Assembly (NCBI GenBank): GCA_036768485.1 | Contig: JAVLUZ010000596.1 | Coordinates: 248,001 to 312,000, forward strand | Length of the DNA stretch: 64,000 nt | DNA from: Mermis nigrescens | Lineage: Eukaryota > Nematoda > Enoplea > Mermithida > Mermithidae | Direction: 5' to 3' | Shown here: positions 1-11,759 of the stretch, piece by piece | Layout of the letters: every line of letters starts with the position of its first letter | Position numbering within the stretch: the stretch's first letter is position 1 | Notes under the pieces: generated by a model | The model's database searches: none | Seen by the model: only the letters and a program-made list of their open reading frames with translations | What the model was told of the DNA's origin: nothing | Program-made: the position numbers and the translations under genes

Positions 1-787
1 ATTATACGTTATGATTAGCTATTTGGTGGGATAAGTTGTTCATGCTAGCATATAAGACAGAAAATTCTGGAGCTTGTTTAACGTGTGCGCTCAAAACAGG
101 GGTGGAAGTGCTATACGCCTGCCCTTGAATATCTTGCTGTATTGACCTCCTAATAGCCTCTTCCAGTTTTTAGGATTCAGTGCCGAGAAGTGTGTAATGC
201 TTAATCCCAGGTTTTAAGCCTCACAAAAATGAACCTTTAGCTGCTTTTTTGTGCTGTTCAGTATCAAGGATAGGGTAAGCTGCTTTGACTAAATTTCTAA
301 TATTGACAGGAAATTCAGAAACGGTTTCATTAGGCTTTTGAGTTCTATGTACTAGCTGCATTTCATGGAGTGCAGAGTCTCTACCTACGGGGAATTCAGT
401 TTTTAGCTCATTCATCCATTGCTGATAGCTTAACAGATTATTTAGTGTTTCTTCTTCCTTGCGGTTAAAAAAAGTGAGTGCTAATCCATGGAGAAAAGTA
501 GGTAAAAGTGATATTTTCCGTTCTTCATTTAAATTGTGGGCAGTAGTGAAGCAATTAAAAAGTAATAGTCAGTCGGAAATATTTTCATTTGAATTACTAT
601 AAAATAGCGGAGGTTGGGTCTGAGTGAGCAGCAGGAGTGAGTGATCCTGAACAGCGGTCAAAACATTACCTAAAGTTTGCCTAGTAACGTCCTCAGCACT
701 ATTAGTAAAAAGTGTTTGCAATTCTTGAAGATCAACAGTACCCATTTTGTTTACTAGCTTTTTACTTTGAGATCTAGTCTTAACCAA
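1..787 (-). pseudogene. Ty3/gypsy-type Gag, broken, running off the left edge
   Basis: One reading frame runs on the minus strand from about 787 to the window edge and is interrupted by stop codons near 569 and 221 and again near 170. The first ATG in this frame is at 745. The frame has the look of a retrotransposon capsid: an acidic FYSNSNENISD stretch, then a WMNELKTEF segment, then NETVSEFPVNIRNLVKAAYP, which matches the usual 'E.v.eF...ir.L...AYP' capsid block. No zinc knuckle lies inside the window. The protein would package element RNA in cytoplasmic particles. A primer-binding-like site and a TATA box lie upstream, as expected for the 5' end of an element. Family level is inferred; the stops show it is dead. 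Confidence 0.7.
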
Positions 788-926
788 GTTGGTGGGGCCT
801 GAGGAAAGCGTAGAGAGTTCAATTTTATGGTAGTTACGTAGTTACGGTGCACAATACAGGTGTCAAGCAATTTAGCTTACTTTAGTGGATGGCAGAGGTG
901 TAACTGTAGTAGTTGCAATTGGTGTT

Positions 927-944
927 CGGCTCCAGGGACCTCCA
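927..944 (-). promoter_or_regulatory. Primer-binding-like site of the left-edge Gag element
   Basis: On the minus strand the sequence TGGAGGTCCCTGGAGCC begins two bases after a plausible LTR end (minus-strand ...ACA, plus 947). Its first ten bases equal those of the primer site of the intact element at 24599-24616, which fits the 3' end of tRNA-Gln. The position, about 140 bp upstream of Gag, is right for a minus-strand primer site. Confidence 0.45.
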
Positions 945-946
945 AA

Positions 947-1560
947 TGTGTACGGACGTATCGGTTTGAATGATTACAATTTGCTTGTGGGGCCAATTCT
1001 ACCCGGTACAGTACACTTTTATTTAAAATACTTGAATAACTAGTGTATAGAATTAAAGACAATAAGATAGCCGGATGCTGGTCAATAGATCAAGCTGTAG
1101 AGCAATGTGGGCGGAATGCAAGTTGGGGACTGGCCGCCAGGGGTTTATATACTTTTTTAATACATGTGAGTATGGTCATTCCCTGGAGAGCTAGTTGGCA
1201 CTGCCTGTAGGTTTCTACAATCATTTAGTGCTATAAGCTATATTATTTCACTTGGTGTTATTCATTTGGTGACTAAGCTGTGTTCATGTGGACTACAGTT
1301 TGCTGGGCCTTGGAAAAGCTTAGAGTGAATGTTAGCTATTTTTGGACAAATGGTCATTTTTCACTTGAATGGTATATTCTCCAGTAAACAGAGTGGGCGA
1401 GTGTGAGTGAGCCTTGTTTTTGAAATAAAGGGACACTAACTTGGCACAAGTTTTTGATCTGCAGCTGCCACTCAAAATAGCTTTTCTAGTTTCAAGAGCA
1501 AATAGTTTTATTGCTTAATGCTAGAATAATAAAACTGAGCTATAGTGTGTGAGTGTGTCA
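947..1560 (-). repeat. Probable 5' LTR of the left-edge element (outer end not fixed)
   Basis: This stretch lies immediately upstream of the primer-like site. On the minus strand it has a TATA box (TATATAAA-like, plus 1144-1151) in a GC-richer context, as expected for an LTR promoter. The partner LTR lies outside the window, so the outer boundary is a guess. Small open frames here, such as 877-1062 on the minus strand, have no coding character. Confidence 0.35.
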
Positions 1561-1640
1561 CCAAGTGATAGACAAGCTCTATGTTAATATTTCATATTAG
1601 TCCATAATGTGATATTATTCAGAAATATTGTCTGATTTAG

Positions 1641-2046
1641 TGTGTTATGAGAGATTAGTTTCATTACATTATGTATGATTTTATCAATAATCACCAACTA
1701 TATACAAATTATAATACAATCATAATTGAATGAATATAATTAAAGTCAGAATATCGTGAATTATTGTCGACTGCTCTCTCCAGCTTTGGTAATGGGCTTT
1801 TATAGGACTTGCATTATCAGTGGGTATTTACAAAAAAGGCTAAGTCGTTTATACTAGTTAAGCTAAATTGTTTAAAAGTCGTATGTTCCCTATTGAATAG
1901 ATAAGGTGCTTACTGTGGTCAGTGCGGAGTATAAACTAGCAAAAAAATGTGTTTTGTTCACTATGCATCTTGTAACTTTTGTTTTTTTATTCGTGCAATT
2001 CATTCTTTGTTGTTTTAATCTGCTTAGTGTATCAATTTTCACTACA
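1641..2046 (-). repeat. LTR copy (3' LTR of the old element)
   Basis: About 370 bp align with 5655-6027 in the same orientation, including the blocks ATTGTCGACTGCTCTCTC and GTATAAACTAGCAAAAAAAT. On the minus strand it starts TGTAGTGAAAATTGATACAC and ends near ...ATAACACA, the usual TG...CA form. Confidence 0.7.
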
Positions 2047-2060
2047 CACCTCCCCCAACC
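2047..2060 (-). promoter_or_regulatory. Polypurine tract
   Basis: On the minus strand GGTTGGGGGAGGTG abuts the TGTAGTG start of the LTR. This is where plus-strand DNA synthesis would be primed. Confidence 0.5.
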
Positions 2061-3420
2061 TTAATAAACCTTAAAGGGCTGCGGTGGTCTTTTGTAGTGG
2101 GGAAGGGAAGTCTTTGATCCATGATAGTTTCCATGGTTGCATCCAGTGTCCTTCATTGTGTTGCTGCTAGGTTGCGGCTATGACTCTTCATTCTTGACTT
2201 TGAGGATGCTTGGTGTAGAATCGCATTGGAAAAGAGAAGAAATAACACATGATTAGTGGAATCACAAATGAATGAAGGGTACAGGGATTATCATGATGGT
2301 TTGGATGCAGATTGGTACCAACATGTTTCTCTATGGCACTAGTCAAATAGTAATAGCAAAATGATCGGATATTTAAGAATTAATTAAGCTTTTAACAATC
2401 ACTATGTTATTTATAACATTAGGGTCCATTCCTTATGATTCATTTTATGTTTTTAGGTTAAGTGTAATGTAAGAAAGTCTGACTTCCTGAATACAATTAA
2501 TTGTAGTTCTTAATCCTTCAACAGATAATTCAGAAAAATTATTCTACATGTGTGTCATTCAAAAAGGTTCATGGCCTCTGGGTTTTCTTAATAGTAAACA
2601 AGATGGGTGTCATCAGGATAATGAGGTTGGTGACATCTTAATCATTGTAACTTATCTTTGTGATCACATATAAACCTTATTTGAATATCATAGTGGTGGA
2701 TTTGGTTGCAAGGGTGAAATAAGGGAGGAAATAATCTTCATATATTCTGTTCAATTAATATGTTAATTTTATTATTTCTAAGCTCGTATGTATGAGGAGT
2801 TAAGTGTGCAGTGAACTTTAGATTTTCTTTCTGGTCAAACACTAAGACTCAATATTTTGGGGTTGGTCAAGACTGAGTACGGCTTTGGAGCTGATTTTAA
2901 ACTTGAAATTTGCTTGGTAGATAATGAAATATTAAATGATCATACCTTAGGAACAAATTCCTAATTGTAATTACTACTTTCAGTTTCCAAATTATCTCTT
3001 TGAGAGTCAAAACATACTCAGATAAGTCTGATCGTAATTAATTTACACAAAATATGATTGATCAATATGGTAATCATAATGATTCAATATGCTAATTCCT
3101 ACTTTTATTTATGTTTCTCAAATTTTATTTGACTTACATATGCAATGGTATTTGCTTTATATGTGGGGATTCTTATTTTTACGTGAACCCAAGGTAGTGC
3201 TTATTTGGGGCATATAGTAGGGATAAATGGTAAATGTTATGATCTCAATAAATTTAATGATCTAAATTATGGAAGTGAGATACAGACCTATGATCTTATA
3301 AGTCGATTTATACTTATCTTAAATATTTGCTGTATAACTTTCAAAAGAATTTAGCCTAATAGTTCTGATAATGTTGTTTGATTAAAAAGTCCATTCTCTC
3401 ATTTATTATTTTGAAATAAC

Positions 3421-3840
3421 TCACACCACAATGTTATCATGATAAAAAGATTCATCATAGTCATCACAGACTTCAGTATCATCATCAGGCCATTCGTAAT
3501 CAGTTTCATCCAAGTGGTACGCAAGACGTGTCATTTCTCCTGGAGTAATAGTACTCCAGAATATTTTCGCTTCTGGCAATAAGTTCTCCTGTATACGGTT
3601 TACAGATAACCCAACCAGTATTTCTTCATTTAGAAGTAAATTCCACATATAACTTTGGAATTGGTGCTGAGATTGAAATAATGATCCATACCACTCCTTA
3701 GCTTCATTGCTAAGCAGTCCTCACATATTTAGACCAACAGCAATTTTGGCCAGACCTTCACAAAACCATTATCTCTCTTTAAGGAAACTATAGCGGTCTC
3801 TGACATCAATGGCAAACTTGGACAGATTGTCATTAATACT
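3421..3840 (-). pseudogene. Unidentified decayed coding stretch
   Basis: A minus-strand frame is open for 75 codons (3421-3648) and continues upstream in the same frame to about 3840 with two in-frame stops. It has protein-like composition: a helical start (FAIDVRDRYSFLKER), a tryptophan- and glutamine-rich middle, and a very acidic end (EWPDDDTEVCDDYDE). It lies in the interior of the old LTR-flanked element and could be its Gag or an unrelated gene fragment. I do not recognise the family. Confidence 0.35.
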
Positions 3841-5635
3841 ATAGAATATGGTACTCATCTATTGATATAAGTTATAATTAGTGTAAAGAGCAACACATTT
3901 TTACCTTAGCTAAATAGATTGGATAATGATGGAACATAGATATAGACATAGGCTTAGATGTTGGGCATGACTGAATTTGGCACTGATTTAGATTAATTCC
4001 GCAGGACTTTATTCTTAAATTTTAGGAACTGGATATTGTAAAGAACCTGCTCATTATAAATTTTGCTACAGATATCTTAATGCACACATTTATCTATTCC
4101 TATATAGTTTTACGCTATTACAATTTGATTTGCTACACTTTTCTTGCTGTTTTGGGATCATAATTTTATGTTATTCTTAGAAAAATTTGCTCAATTTGAT
4201 GTAAAGTTGAAGCTAGTGAGCTAGGTCCTTTGATAATGGCATTGGTTTAGATTGTTACAGCTACTAACTGTTTTATTTTCATGCATCTTTATAGACCCTG
4301 GTGTGCAAAAGTGTATTAAATTAATCTGTATTTATTGAATGGCATTCTTTTAATAATCTCTGTAGATGCAAGGGCAATGACAAGTTCATCAAAATTTTGC
4401 TTCTCAAAATTTTGAGCACTAAAATGTTAAATTTTTGGGAATGAATTCCTAAAACGTGGTGGTTTTAAGAGTGGTGTTGATATTGGTCTAACACATTTTA
4501 GTGTAAACTAATTTTAAGTGATAATTTTAACCATTCTTTTCTTTTAAAATTAGCAACTGTATTCAAGCTTCTAGTTCATCCTTCTGCTATGCATGGCACA
4601 TTTTTTTCCTCAGAACTCTAAACAAATGCTTTAATCTTTTGAGAAACTGATTTTATGACAGGAAACAATTAAATAAATTTTTCTTCCTGTAATTAGTAGT
4701 GGATACACAATCATTCTGAGACAAAGCAGGAGGTTTTAAATATACACAAACTTCCATAACATAAGCTTCATCAGCGTTAGCTCATAAATATATATGCACA
4801 CATATACCTAAAAAAATATGGCCTTAATTCAAACTGAAGCTTCCAATGTAAAAAGTCGGGGTACATGAATGCCATAAGGCACATCTGCCTTCACAAACAG
4901 TGACACATCCACCACAAAATCTAATACATCCATCAAAATATATAGGGCTATTGCCCCCTTTGTGCGTTAGTGACATGGGTGCATTCATTACTTCATTGAA
5001 CCACCCCTCGGCACATTCGGAATATTATTATTCTTCATTTAGGATCACCTTGTTCTCCCAGGCCAATGGGTGCCACAATTTACAACAGGAAAGATCAGGG
5101 GTTTTTGAACCAGGGGTTTTTGTAGTAGCTTCTCATTTTTCTTCCACCCTGCCAACAGCACAATTAATATTGAAATAACAAGATCTCTCTTTTCTAGGGC
5201 ACCACAAGAGAATAAAAGCTTTCCCCATGTTTTTTCCAAATCGAAATTTCCAGTATATAATTACGTACAAATTAATCTTTTTGATCTGATTTTATGTGCC
5301 ACAAACGTTAAGTGGTAGAAGTTCTATGAGTTTGCTTTAATCTAAAATATTTCACAGAGAATATTTCTTTGTCTAAAACTCTGAGACTGTTATAACAAGA
5401 TAATGTAATTTGTCAATTTTTTCTTCTAATATCATGATAATATAATAGTAGTGCCTCACACACATATATGTATACAATAAGAATAATTAGGGGTTGGGAT
5501 TTGTTGACTAAAATTAAAAGGAAAGTAAAAATATGAGCACCTCATTCAATTCTATATGTTAAAATACAAATTATGACATAGATATTGTGAAAAAAACATA
5601 ATTATAGCAAATAAGATACAACACGGTCAAACAAA

Positions 5636-5653
5636 TGTCCCTTGCAACCTCCA
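5636..5653 (-). promoter_or_regulatory. Primer-binding-like site of the old element
   Basis: The minus strand reads TGGAGGTTGCAAGGGACA one base after the LTR end. The plus-strand complement ends in AACCTCCA, like a tRNA acceptor 3' end. This supports a minus-strand LTR element with its 5' LTR at 5655-6027. Confidence 0.4.
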
Positions 5654-5654
5654 G

Positions 5655-6027
5655 TGTAACATATGTTGTGGCACATTATGTATAATTTTATTAATAATCA
5701 TTAACTATATACAAGTTATAATAAATCATAGTCAAATGAATATAATTAAAGTCAGAATATCTTGAATTATTGTCGACTGCTCTCTCTAGCTTTGGTCTTG
5801 AGCTTTTATAGGACTTGCGTTATCAGTGGGTATACTACTCAAGCTAAATTGTTTTAAAGTCGTATGTTTCCTATTGATTAGATAAGGTGTTTACCGTGGT
5901 CAGCGCGGAGTATAAACTAGCAAAAAAATGTGTTTTGCTCACTATGCATCTTGTAAATTTTTGTTTTTTATTCGTGTAATTCATTCTTTGTTGTTTTAAT
6001 CTGCTTGGTGTATCAATTTTTACTATA
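5655..6027 (-). repeat. LTR copy (5' LTR of the old element)
   Basis: Second copy of the 1641-2046 repeat, same orientation, about 85-90% alike by eye, with a short deletion near 5840. Confidence 0.65.
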
Positions 6028-7278
6028 TTACTTCAGAGCTGTTCATGAAAACAGAATTAAGAATATTATCATTTCCAGTGTGTACATTATTCACTTGCTC
6101 CAAGCCATTTCAAAAAGAAGATTAAATCAATACATACAGTTCTGTCCCCACAAATAACGATACACAAAAGACAAGTGGTTTGTATGACAAGAATCTGATT
6201 TGTATCCATCTTGTATAGCAAGTATTTTACAGGAATTTTGCAAATTTAAGTCAAGAAAATTACCAAGTTTTGCCAGTTTGCAGTGCAGCCATAAATTGCT
6301 CAAGTGTTACAATGTAATGAATTACAGATTCATCAAGGGCAATTTAAGAATAAAAGAGGTACATCTATGATGTAGGTAGGTAAAGCTTGCGAGCATGCAT
6401 GATAGTCAAGTTGTGCTAGTGCACCTGCAGTATTTTTTTATCTAATGGGAGATTTATGACAACAACACAGCCTCATAGATGAGAAAGTTTATCCTCTATG
6501 GCTCACCTATTGTGCAACACAATTTTGACTAAATGTGTGGTATGCGGCAAGGCAAGTCATTTTCACACAATTTGAAAATTTGAGTACATTTATGAGTGTA
6601 ACTTTTGATCCGTTGCTATTTGTTTTAGGAATAAATACAATAAACAATCACAATTCATTCAGCTTGCTCAAAAATTAGTCCATGCTACATGTTATAACAT
6701 GCCATTAGCTTGACAGTTGGTCAAAGCTTATGAAGCTGCTCACCATAGTGTTTTAGATAGGCAATTTTAAAATAAAACTATTTTGCCAAAAACGTATAGC
6801 TAGCTTATGTCTACAGTATGCTAGGCTCAAAAAAGTGCTATAACTTTGCTTGGTGCAGTATACAGGGTTAGTTTCATATTTTGGAAAACAGCAAAATAGT
6901 CAGATATTTTTGTGCTCTAATTTTCATCATTTGTTGTTTTTCATGTTTATGAATAGTTTTACCTGCAATTTCAATTAAATTTTTTTCAATATGGCTGCCC
7001 CATAAGGTATGCATTTTACTCGCACTATTTTTTGTATTTTTTGTTGGTTAAGCACATTTTAGAAAGCCCTAAAAAAGCTCATTTGAATGATATAATATCT
7101 GTTTGATTTACTAAAGTATTCCAGTTTTTCAATATGGCCGCCAGTAAAGCTGTCATACCGTAGCTTTTGATATTTTCAGCTATTATTCTGTAAGTTTCGG
7201 ACATATTCCAATTTTTTTCTAGTAAATAGCTAGAAAATCAAATGTTCTTTCTAATAAGCTATATCCACACCTAGGCCT
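6028..7278. other. No gene seen
   Basis: AT-rich sequence with short frames only. Two spots near 6990 and 7135 read 'caatatggc(t/c)gcc' in similar surroundings, suggesting an old local duplication. Nothing else could be supported. Confidence 0.5.
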
Positions 7279-8308
7279 GGTTTCACCACAAGATTACAAG
7301 TCCTACAAGTCTTATTTTACGGGAAAAACGGGTTCCACAATTTCTTTATGAATTACAAATTATGACTACAAGTTACGAGTAACAAGCTATGGGTTATGAA
7401 TTTGTAGAATGTGAGTTTCACCAAGTTTTTTGTAGGACTCATAAAATCTGCAATTTTACAAGTACTTTTAAGTCTCTTTTTATGAGTACTCATAAAAGAA
7501 CATTGCGTTTTTTTCTATATAGACTACAGCTTCATGGTTACAATTCTCTGTTTCTATTAGCCTTATAAACAAATTATGGAATCTAATTCATTTCTTGGCA
7601 AAACGCAACAAGTTTTGGATAAAGTTAAGAAAAATTATCAGCTGAAATCATCATTACTCAAAAAATTAATGAAAATGAAGCAGTTTTATTCAGTGACTTT
7701 CTATCAACGCTGACAAATTTCAAGAAACAAGCTACTTGGGGATTGATATTTGAATATGGAAAAAACATCGGCTATCCATTCCCAGCTGGCAAGGAATGAA
7801 CTTATGTCCATTATACTGTTTGTGACAACATTCTTTTTGTTTGGAACCATATTTTTTGCAATATAATGTAAGTCTAACAATAAATGTCCTATATCATCAA
7901 TTATTTTTTCTACCATAGTTTGAGTGAGACAAAATTGAGCAACAAAATCATCAAGTTCTAAGATTATGTGTAAAAAACTTTTTTATGACGTGTTAGGTCA
8001 AAATTAATCAGACTGTCATTATCACTGTCAGATGTACTAGTATCCATCGAAATTCAAAACAACTCAAATCACACAAAGCAACCAAAGTCACAAAACACAC
8101 TAGAATGATGTCATATTACGAATCCTATGGACCTATTTTTGGTCCGTGAAATTTTACAAAATTTGTGAATCTTCTTGCTCAAAGCATTGGAACATGACAT
8201 TGTGATGAAACCACCTAGTCGTAACTCATCAAAAAATACTCGTAAAAAGTACTTGTAGGATTCATAACTCATAGCCGTGGCTTGTAAATCTTAGTTTTTG
8301 GTGAAACG
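7279..8308 (-). mobile_element. Deleted PIF/Harbinger-type DNA transposon
   Basis: The ends form an imperfect inverted repeat: GGTTTCACCACAAGATTACAAG at 7279-7300 against the complement of CTTGTAAATCTTAG...GGTGAAAC at 8281-8307. Further subterminal stretches rich in CTCGTAA and TACAAGT are also inverted. GGTTTCACCA-like ends are common in Harbinger elements. About 1 kb remains, too short for both Harbinger genes, so this is a deletion derivative. The 3-bp target duplication could not be fixed. Confidence 0.55.
7704..8047 (-). pseudogene. N-terminal fragment of a Harbinger-like transposase
   Basis: On the minus strand an ATG at 8047 opens an acidic, serine-rich start (MDTSTSDSDNDSLINFD). After a frameshift the frame 7704-7916 reads FVAQFCLTQTMVEKIIDDIG and then a long helical stretch. 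This resembles the start of HARBI1-type transposases ('F...F.l....v..Li..i...l'), upstream of their catalytic DDE domain, which is absent here. The fit to the element's ends supports the call. A short plus-strand frame at 7575-7714 (basic, 45 residues) may be a remnant of the second, Myb-like Harbinger gene, but that is a guess. Confidence 0.4.
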
Positions 8309-8408
8309 GAAATTCATAGAACTCCTAGCCTGCACTCATGAACCCGTCTACCGTCATTTGCAAATTTGTAAAAAAACTAGTTGCTGGGCGTGGAAGGGGG
8401 TTTGGAGG

Positions 8409-8901
8409 CATACGTGGGCAGCAAGAAAATTCTGGGGGGGTGCAAGATTTTTTTGAAGGTCGAAAAATGGCCTTAAAAATGGTGGTATGGCGATAAAAAC
8501 ACCATTTTTCGACGTTTTCTCAAGATATCCATTGGCATCAAAAAATTGCGAAAAAAACGAAAAAAATTTTCAAAAATTGAATGTGGGGGTATTTTGATTT
8601 CTGGGGGGTATTTTGGTTTCTGGGGGTGCGTACCCCCCCCAAAACCCCCACGCCCAGGTGTGTTTGGAGGGCATGCACCCCCAAGAAACCAAAACACTCC
8701 CCAGAAATCGAAATACTCCTCCGCAGAATTAAATTTTTAAAATTTTTTTTCGTTTTTTTTTGCAATTTTTTTGATGCCAATGGATAGTGCTTAATGAGAA
8801 ACATCAAAAAATAATTTTTCTCTATATCAGCATTTCAAGGGCATTTTTCACCTTCAAAAAATCTTGTACCCCCCCCCAGAATTTTCTTGCTGCCCACGTA
8901 T
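8409..8901. mobile_element. G-rich hAT-type MITE, two copies head to head
   Basis: CATACGTGGGCAGCAAG at 8409 is mirrored by its complement ending at 8901, and the two halves meet near 8655 at a CACGCCCAGGTGTG motif. Each half is one copy of the family described at 16498-16758. The whole forms a perfect-ended 493-bp hairpin. A fragment of another copy (GGGCGTGGAAGGGGG) lies just upstream at 8389. The open frames across it on both strands are products of the repeat, not genes. Confidence 0.75.
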
Positions 8902-9369
8902 AGCTATGTCTCATGTTCTCAATATTTCTAGTTCTTCCAGGTAAAGTTCAAAAACCTAAAAATTATTCATTGTATAGTGAAAACAAAGTAAAGACAAGGC
9001 AAGCCAAATGACTCTAAACAATGGTGACTTGTAATCATACATGTACAGCATAATGATTCTGGGGAATGGTCTGACCCAAACACGTTTTAAAAAGTGCCTT
9101 TTCAGGCTAAAATGATGGGTTGGAAACATGTCAAAAACATTGTTTTTTGACATTTTAGCCAATGCTTGCTCTTTCTAGAACATAAAACGTAAAACAACAA
9201 AACAATTTTAAAAAATTTAGTAAATTGAACAAAATATAGGAAAAAAATCGGCATATGGTGGGTAGTGCCAAAAATTTGAGATTTTCGAGCCAAAAATGAG
9301 GTGAAGCATCTAAAAGAGTACACTTTTTATTACGTACTAACTTTTAAAAAAAATTACAATTTTTGAGGG

Positions 9370-9730
9370 AAGTGGGTAGCAGCCACACATGGGCATGGGG
9401 GAAGGGGGTTTGGCTTTATGCATTTCCCAGAAGTTGAAATATCCCTATATCAGAAATCAAATTACCCCCAGAATTCAAATTTTGAAATTTTTATGATTTT
9501 TTAGCAATTTTTTGATGTTATTGGATGGTGCTCAATAAGGAACGTCAAAGAATGGTGTTTTTTTGCCATAAGACCACTTTTAAGACCAATATTGCTAAGT
9601 GGGTCGCCCCAAAATTCTGGTTCTCATCCATTGGCATCAAAAAATTGCGAAAAAAACAAAACAAATTTCCAGGATGAGGTATTTTGGTTTTTTGGAGGAA
9701 AGAGGAGGGAGTGCATATTCCCCTAAAAAA
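9370..9730. mobile_element. Degenerate copies of the G-rich MITE
   Basis: Recognisable family blocks occur in broken order: ACACATGGGCATGGGGG near 9386, the (C)n-rich internal block, GGATGGTGCTCAATAAGGAA near 9524, and CCATTGGCATCAAAAAATTG near 9630. There is one reverse and one partial forward copy. Ends are too worn to define a target duplication. Confidence 0.5.
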
Positions 9731-9834
9731 TTTTTTTTCAATCAAAAAAAAGTGAAGTACCTATAAAAAAAGCTGATTTTTTCTTCGATCAAAAAAAAAA
9801 TTTCTTCGATAACAGAAATAATTGAGAAAGAAAA

Positions 9835-10300
9835 AAATGGTTCTTGATTTAATAAGCATTTTAAAATACAGTCTGCTTTATTTGAAAGCCCATCTTGTTT
9901 GCTTTCAAATTGTTGTACAATTTTGTTTGTTGATTTGAGACCTATTGACCTTTTGCCAAAATCCACTCCTATGGTCATTCAGTCAGTAATAACCAGTTGC
10001 ATTTAGTCATTGATCAAGGAGTTGGCCACATCAAGTTCCCCTATAGTAAAATGCAGGACATTCAGTCATAGATTCATTTTCTGGTTGCTCTTTTTTGTTT
10101 TCTTTTATTGTTGATATGTAGGCTTGAATAAACAGGTTATGCTTGCACTTGTGAATGACCAAAGGAATGACCTTTGGCAAAAGCTCAATAGCTCTCAAAC
10201 CAATGAGCAAAATAGTACAAAAAAATATAAGGCAAACAGTCAAATAAATGATCTTTTGAATAGATTAGACAGTATTTTAAAATCCTTACTCTACCAAAAG
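9835..10300. repeat. Inverted repeat of about 150 bp carrying mirrored coding-like frames
   Basis: The minus strand of 9835-9990 and the plus strand of 10150-10300 align over about 150 bp (TTTGGCAAAAG(G/C)TCAATAG, then GA(C/T)TGTATTTTAAAAT-like). Their translations also align (minus KADCILKCLLNQ, plus RLDSILKSLLYQ). The plus frame runs 10124-10321, and a further plus frame (10341-10634, 97 codons, first in-frame ATG at 10350) follows. All are hydrophilic, lysine- and glutamine-rich and possibly coiled coil. I do not recognise the family; it could be a transposon-internal gene or an old inverted duplication. Confidence 0.4.
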
Positions 10301-10785
10301 CTACAACATTGCAAACACTAAATTCATTTATTACCACCCATTGTATTTGATGGAAAAACAACTTTTACACAATTACGCATTGTGCAAGAACAAAGCAAGC
10401 TCCAGATACAAAACTCAGCAGGATTCATACAAAGATATTTGTCTATTGATTAAAGCAAATCACATTCAAATTAAGCAACTCGTTAGAAAGTTAGAAGGTC
10501 AGATATGGATTTTGTTTTTTGATACACACTATATAAGCGTGCATACCTTCCTGTATAACATTCTGATTGCTAAAAAACTATTATTTGAAATGTCAGGACA
10601 TTCATCACAAAGATTTCAATTTATTTCTCCATAATTCAAAAACATTCTAAATTTTGAATTTTTGAATGATCAAATTTAAATTTTATCCTCTGAATTAATC
10701 CCTAACTTTGGATGAAAAATTATGTAAGGAAGTTGGCTTCCATTACTTGTGCACATCTAATTCCTTAGGTTATTTTATCCCTCAG

Positions 10786-10985
10786 CCTGGCCCTGGTAGG
10801 GCAGATCCGGGCATGTCCAACCCTCCCTATGCTACAACATGGCCTATGCTACAGCATTGCACCCTGGCTTCACCTGAGGACGCAAGCCACACCCCCTCCG
10901 CCTTTGTTATAACACAGGTTATGTTATAGCATTTGCTATCTAGGGAGACAGGCTTAATTACCCCCGAGGGCCCCTTCCTGGGCTA
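10786..10985. repeat. GC-rich dispersed repeat, copy 1
   Basis: This is a GC-rich island in an AT-rich background. It shares CCTGGCCCTGG, CAGCATTGCACCC, CACCCCCTC(C/T)GCCT and TATAACACAGG, in the same order, with 11290-11470. A related island is at 39930-40340, and a fragment with similar 'gttatagcgttg' wording is near 47930. No coding pattern or tRNA-like box was found, so the class is unknown. Confidence 0.45.
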
Positions 10986-11289
10986 AATGTGTTCAAAAAA
11001 ATTTTGGGCAAAATTCTTCCATCCTGGCATGTGTTTGTGCATTGCAAGAATTATCAATTTAAAGCTATTGCTTAGCCAGTCAACAAAATACATCAATCAT
11101 AAAAAATGTTTTGCCAATGAGCGCACAATATTACTTGTCTCTTTATGTTTCAGTCTATGTTGCTTCAGTTAGTCAGCAAAATGCATTGATCATAAAAAAT
11201 GCTCCTATTATACATTCTACGTGCAATATTACAAGCACACACAACTGTACAATATGTATGTATCACATATTTCATTTCTTGGCTTGTTC

Positions 11290-11470
11290 AGCTTACCCTT
11301 CCTGGCCCTGGGCTGGACGTGCTCCCTCAGCATTGCACCCCGGAGAGAAAAGCCAGGGTGCAAGCAGGTTGCAGAGTTCACCCCCTCTGCCTATGCTATA
11401 ACACAGGAGACGCTGCTTCTCTGCAATCAAGTAGACGGAGCATTTCCGCATTGAAAGCTGTTAATTGAGG
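11290..11470. repeat. GC-rich dispersed repeat, copy 2
   Basis: Same ordered blocks as 10786-10985, with indels. Frames through it on the plus strand are short and not conserved between copies, so it is not a gene. The 300 bp between the two copies contain nothing I can identify. Confidence 0.45.
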
Positions 11471-11474
11471 TCCT

Positions 11475-11578
<104 letters not shown>

Positions 11579-11759
11579 CATGGGTAGCGCATTTACGCTG
11601 TACCTATAATATACTTGGGTACCCCTAACACCTGTGCACTCCCCCCTACAGCTATAACAGGACACATCTAGAAGGTGCGGTTTTCTCAAAAGATAGATAA
11701 TAAAAAAATTTGCTGCCCGTGTTTTTTTGTTTTTCTTGAAACTCAAAAATGGCTGTGTA

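Larger units (their letters stand above)
1641..6027 (-). mobile_element. Old, decayed LTR retrotransposon, minus strand
   Basis: Two direct repeats (1641-2046 and 5655-6027) bracket 3.6 kb. A purine-rich tract adjoins the inner edge of the left repeat, and a tRNA-like primer site adjoins the inner edge of the right repeat; both fit a minus-strand element. The repeats differ by many substitutions and small indels, so the insertion is old. No Gag or Pol motif could be read in the interior; the only open stretch of note is at 3421-3840. From 2060 to 3420 and from 3840 to 5635 I see AT-rich sequence without recognisable genes. No clear target duplication was found. Confidence 0.55.

Noticed and set aside
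8473..8807. Glycine- and proline-rich open frames across the G-rich MITE (also at 16404, 27919, 53934, 56289, 57820, 61355)
   Set aside because: They recur only because the MITE recurs, appear on both strands and shift frame between copies.
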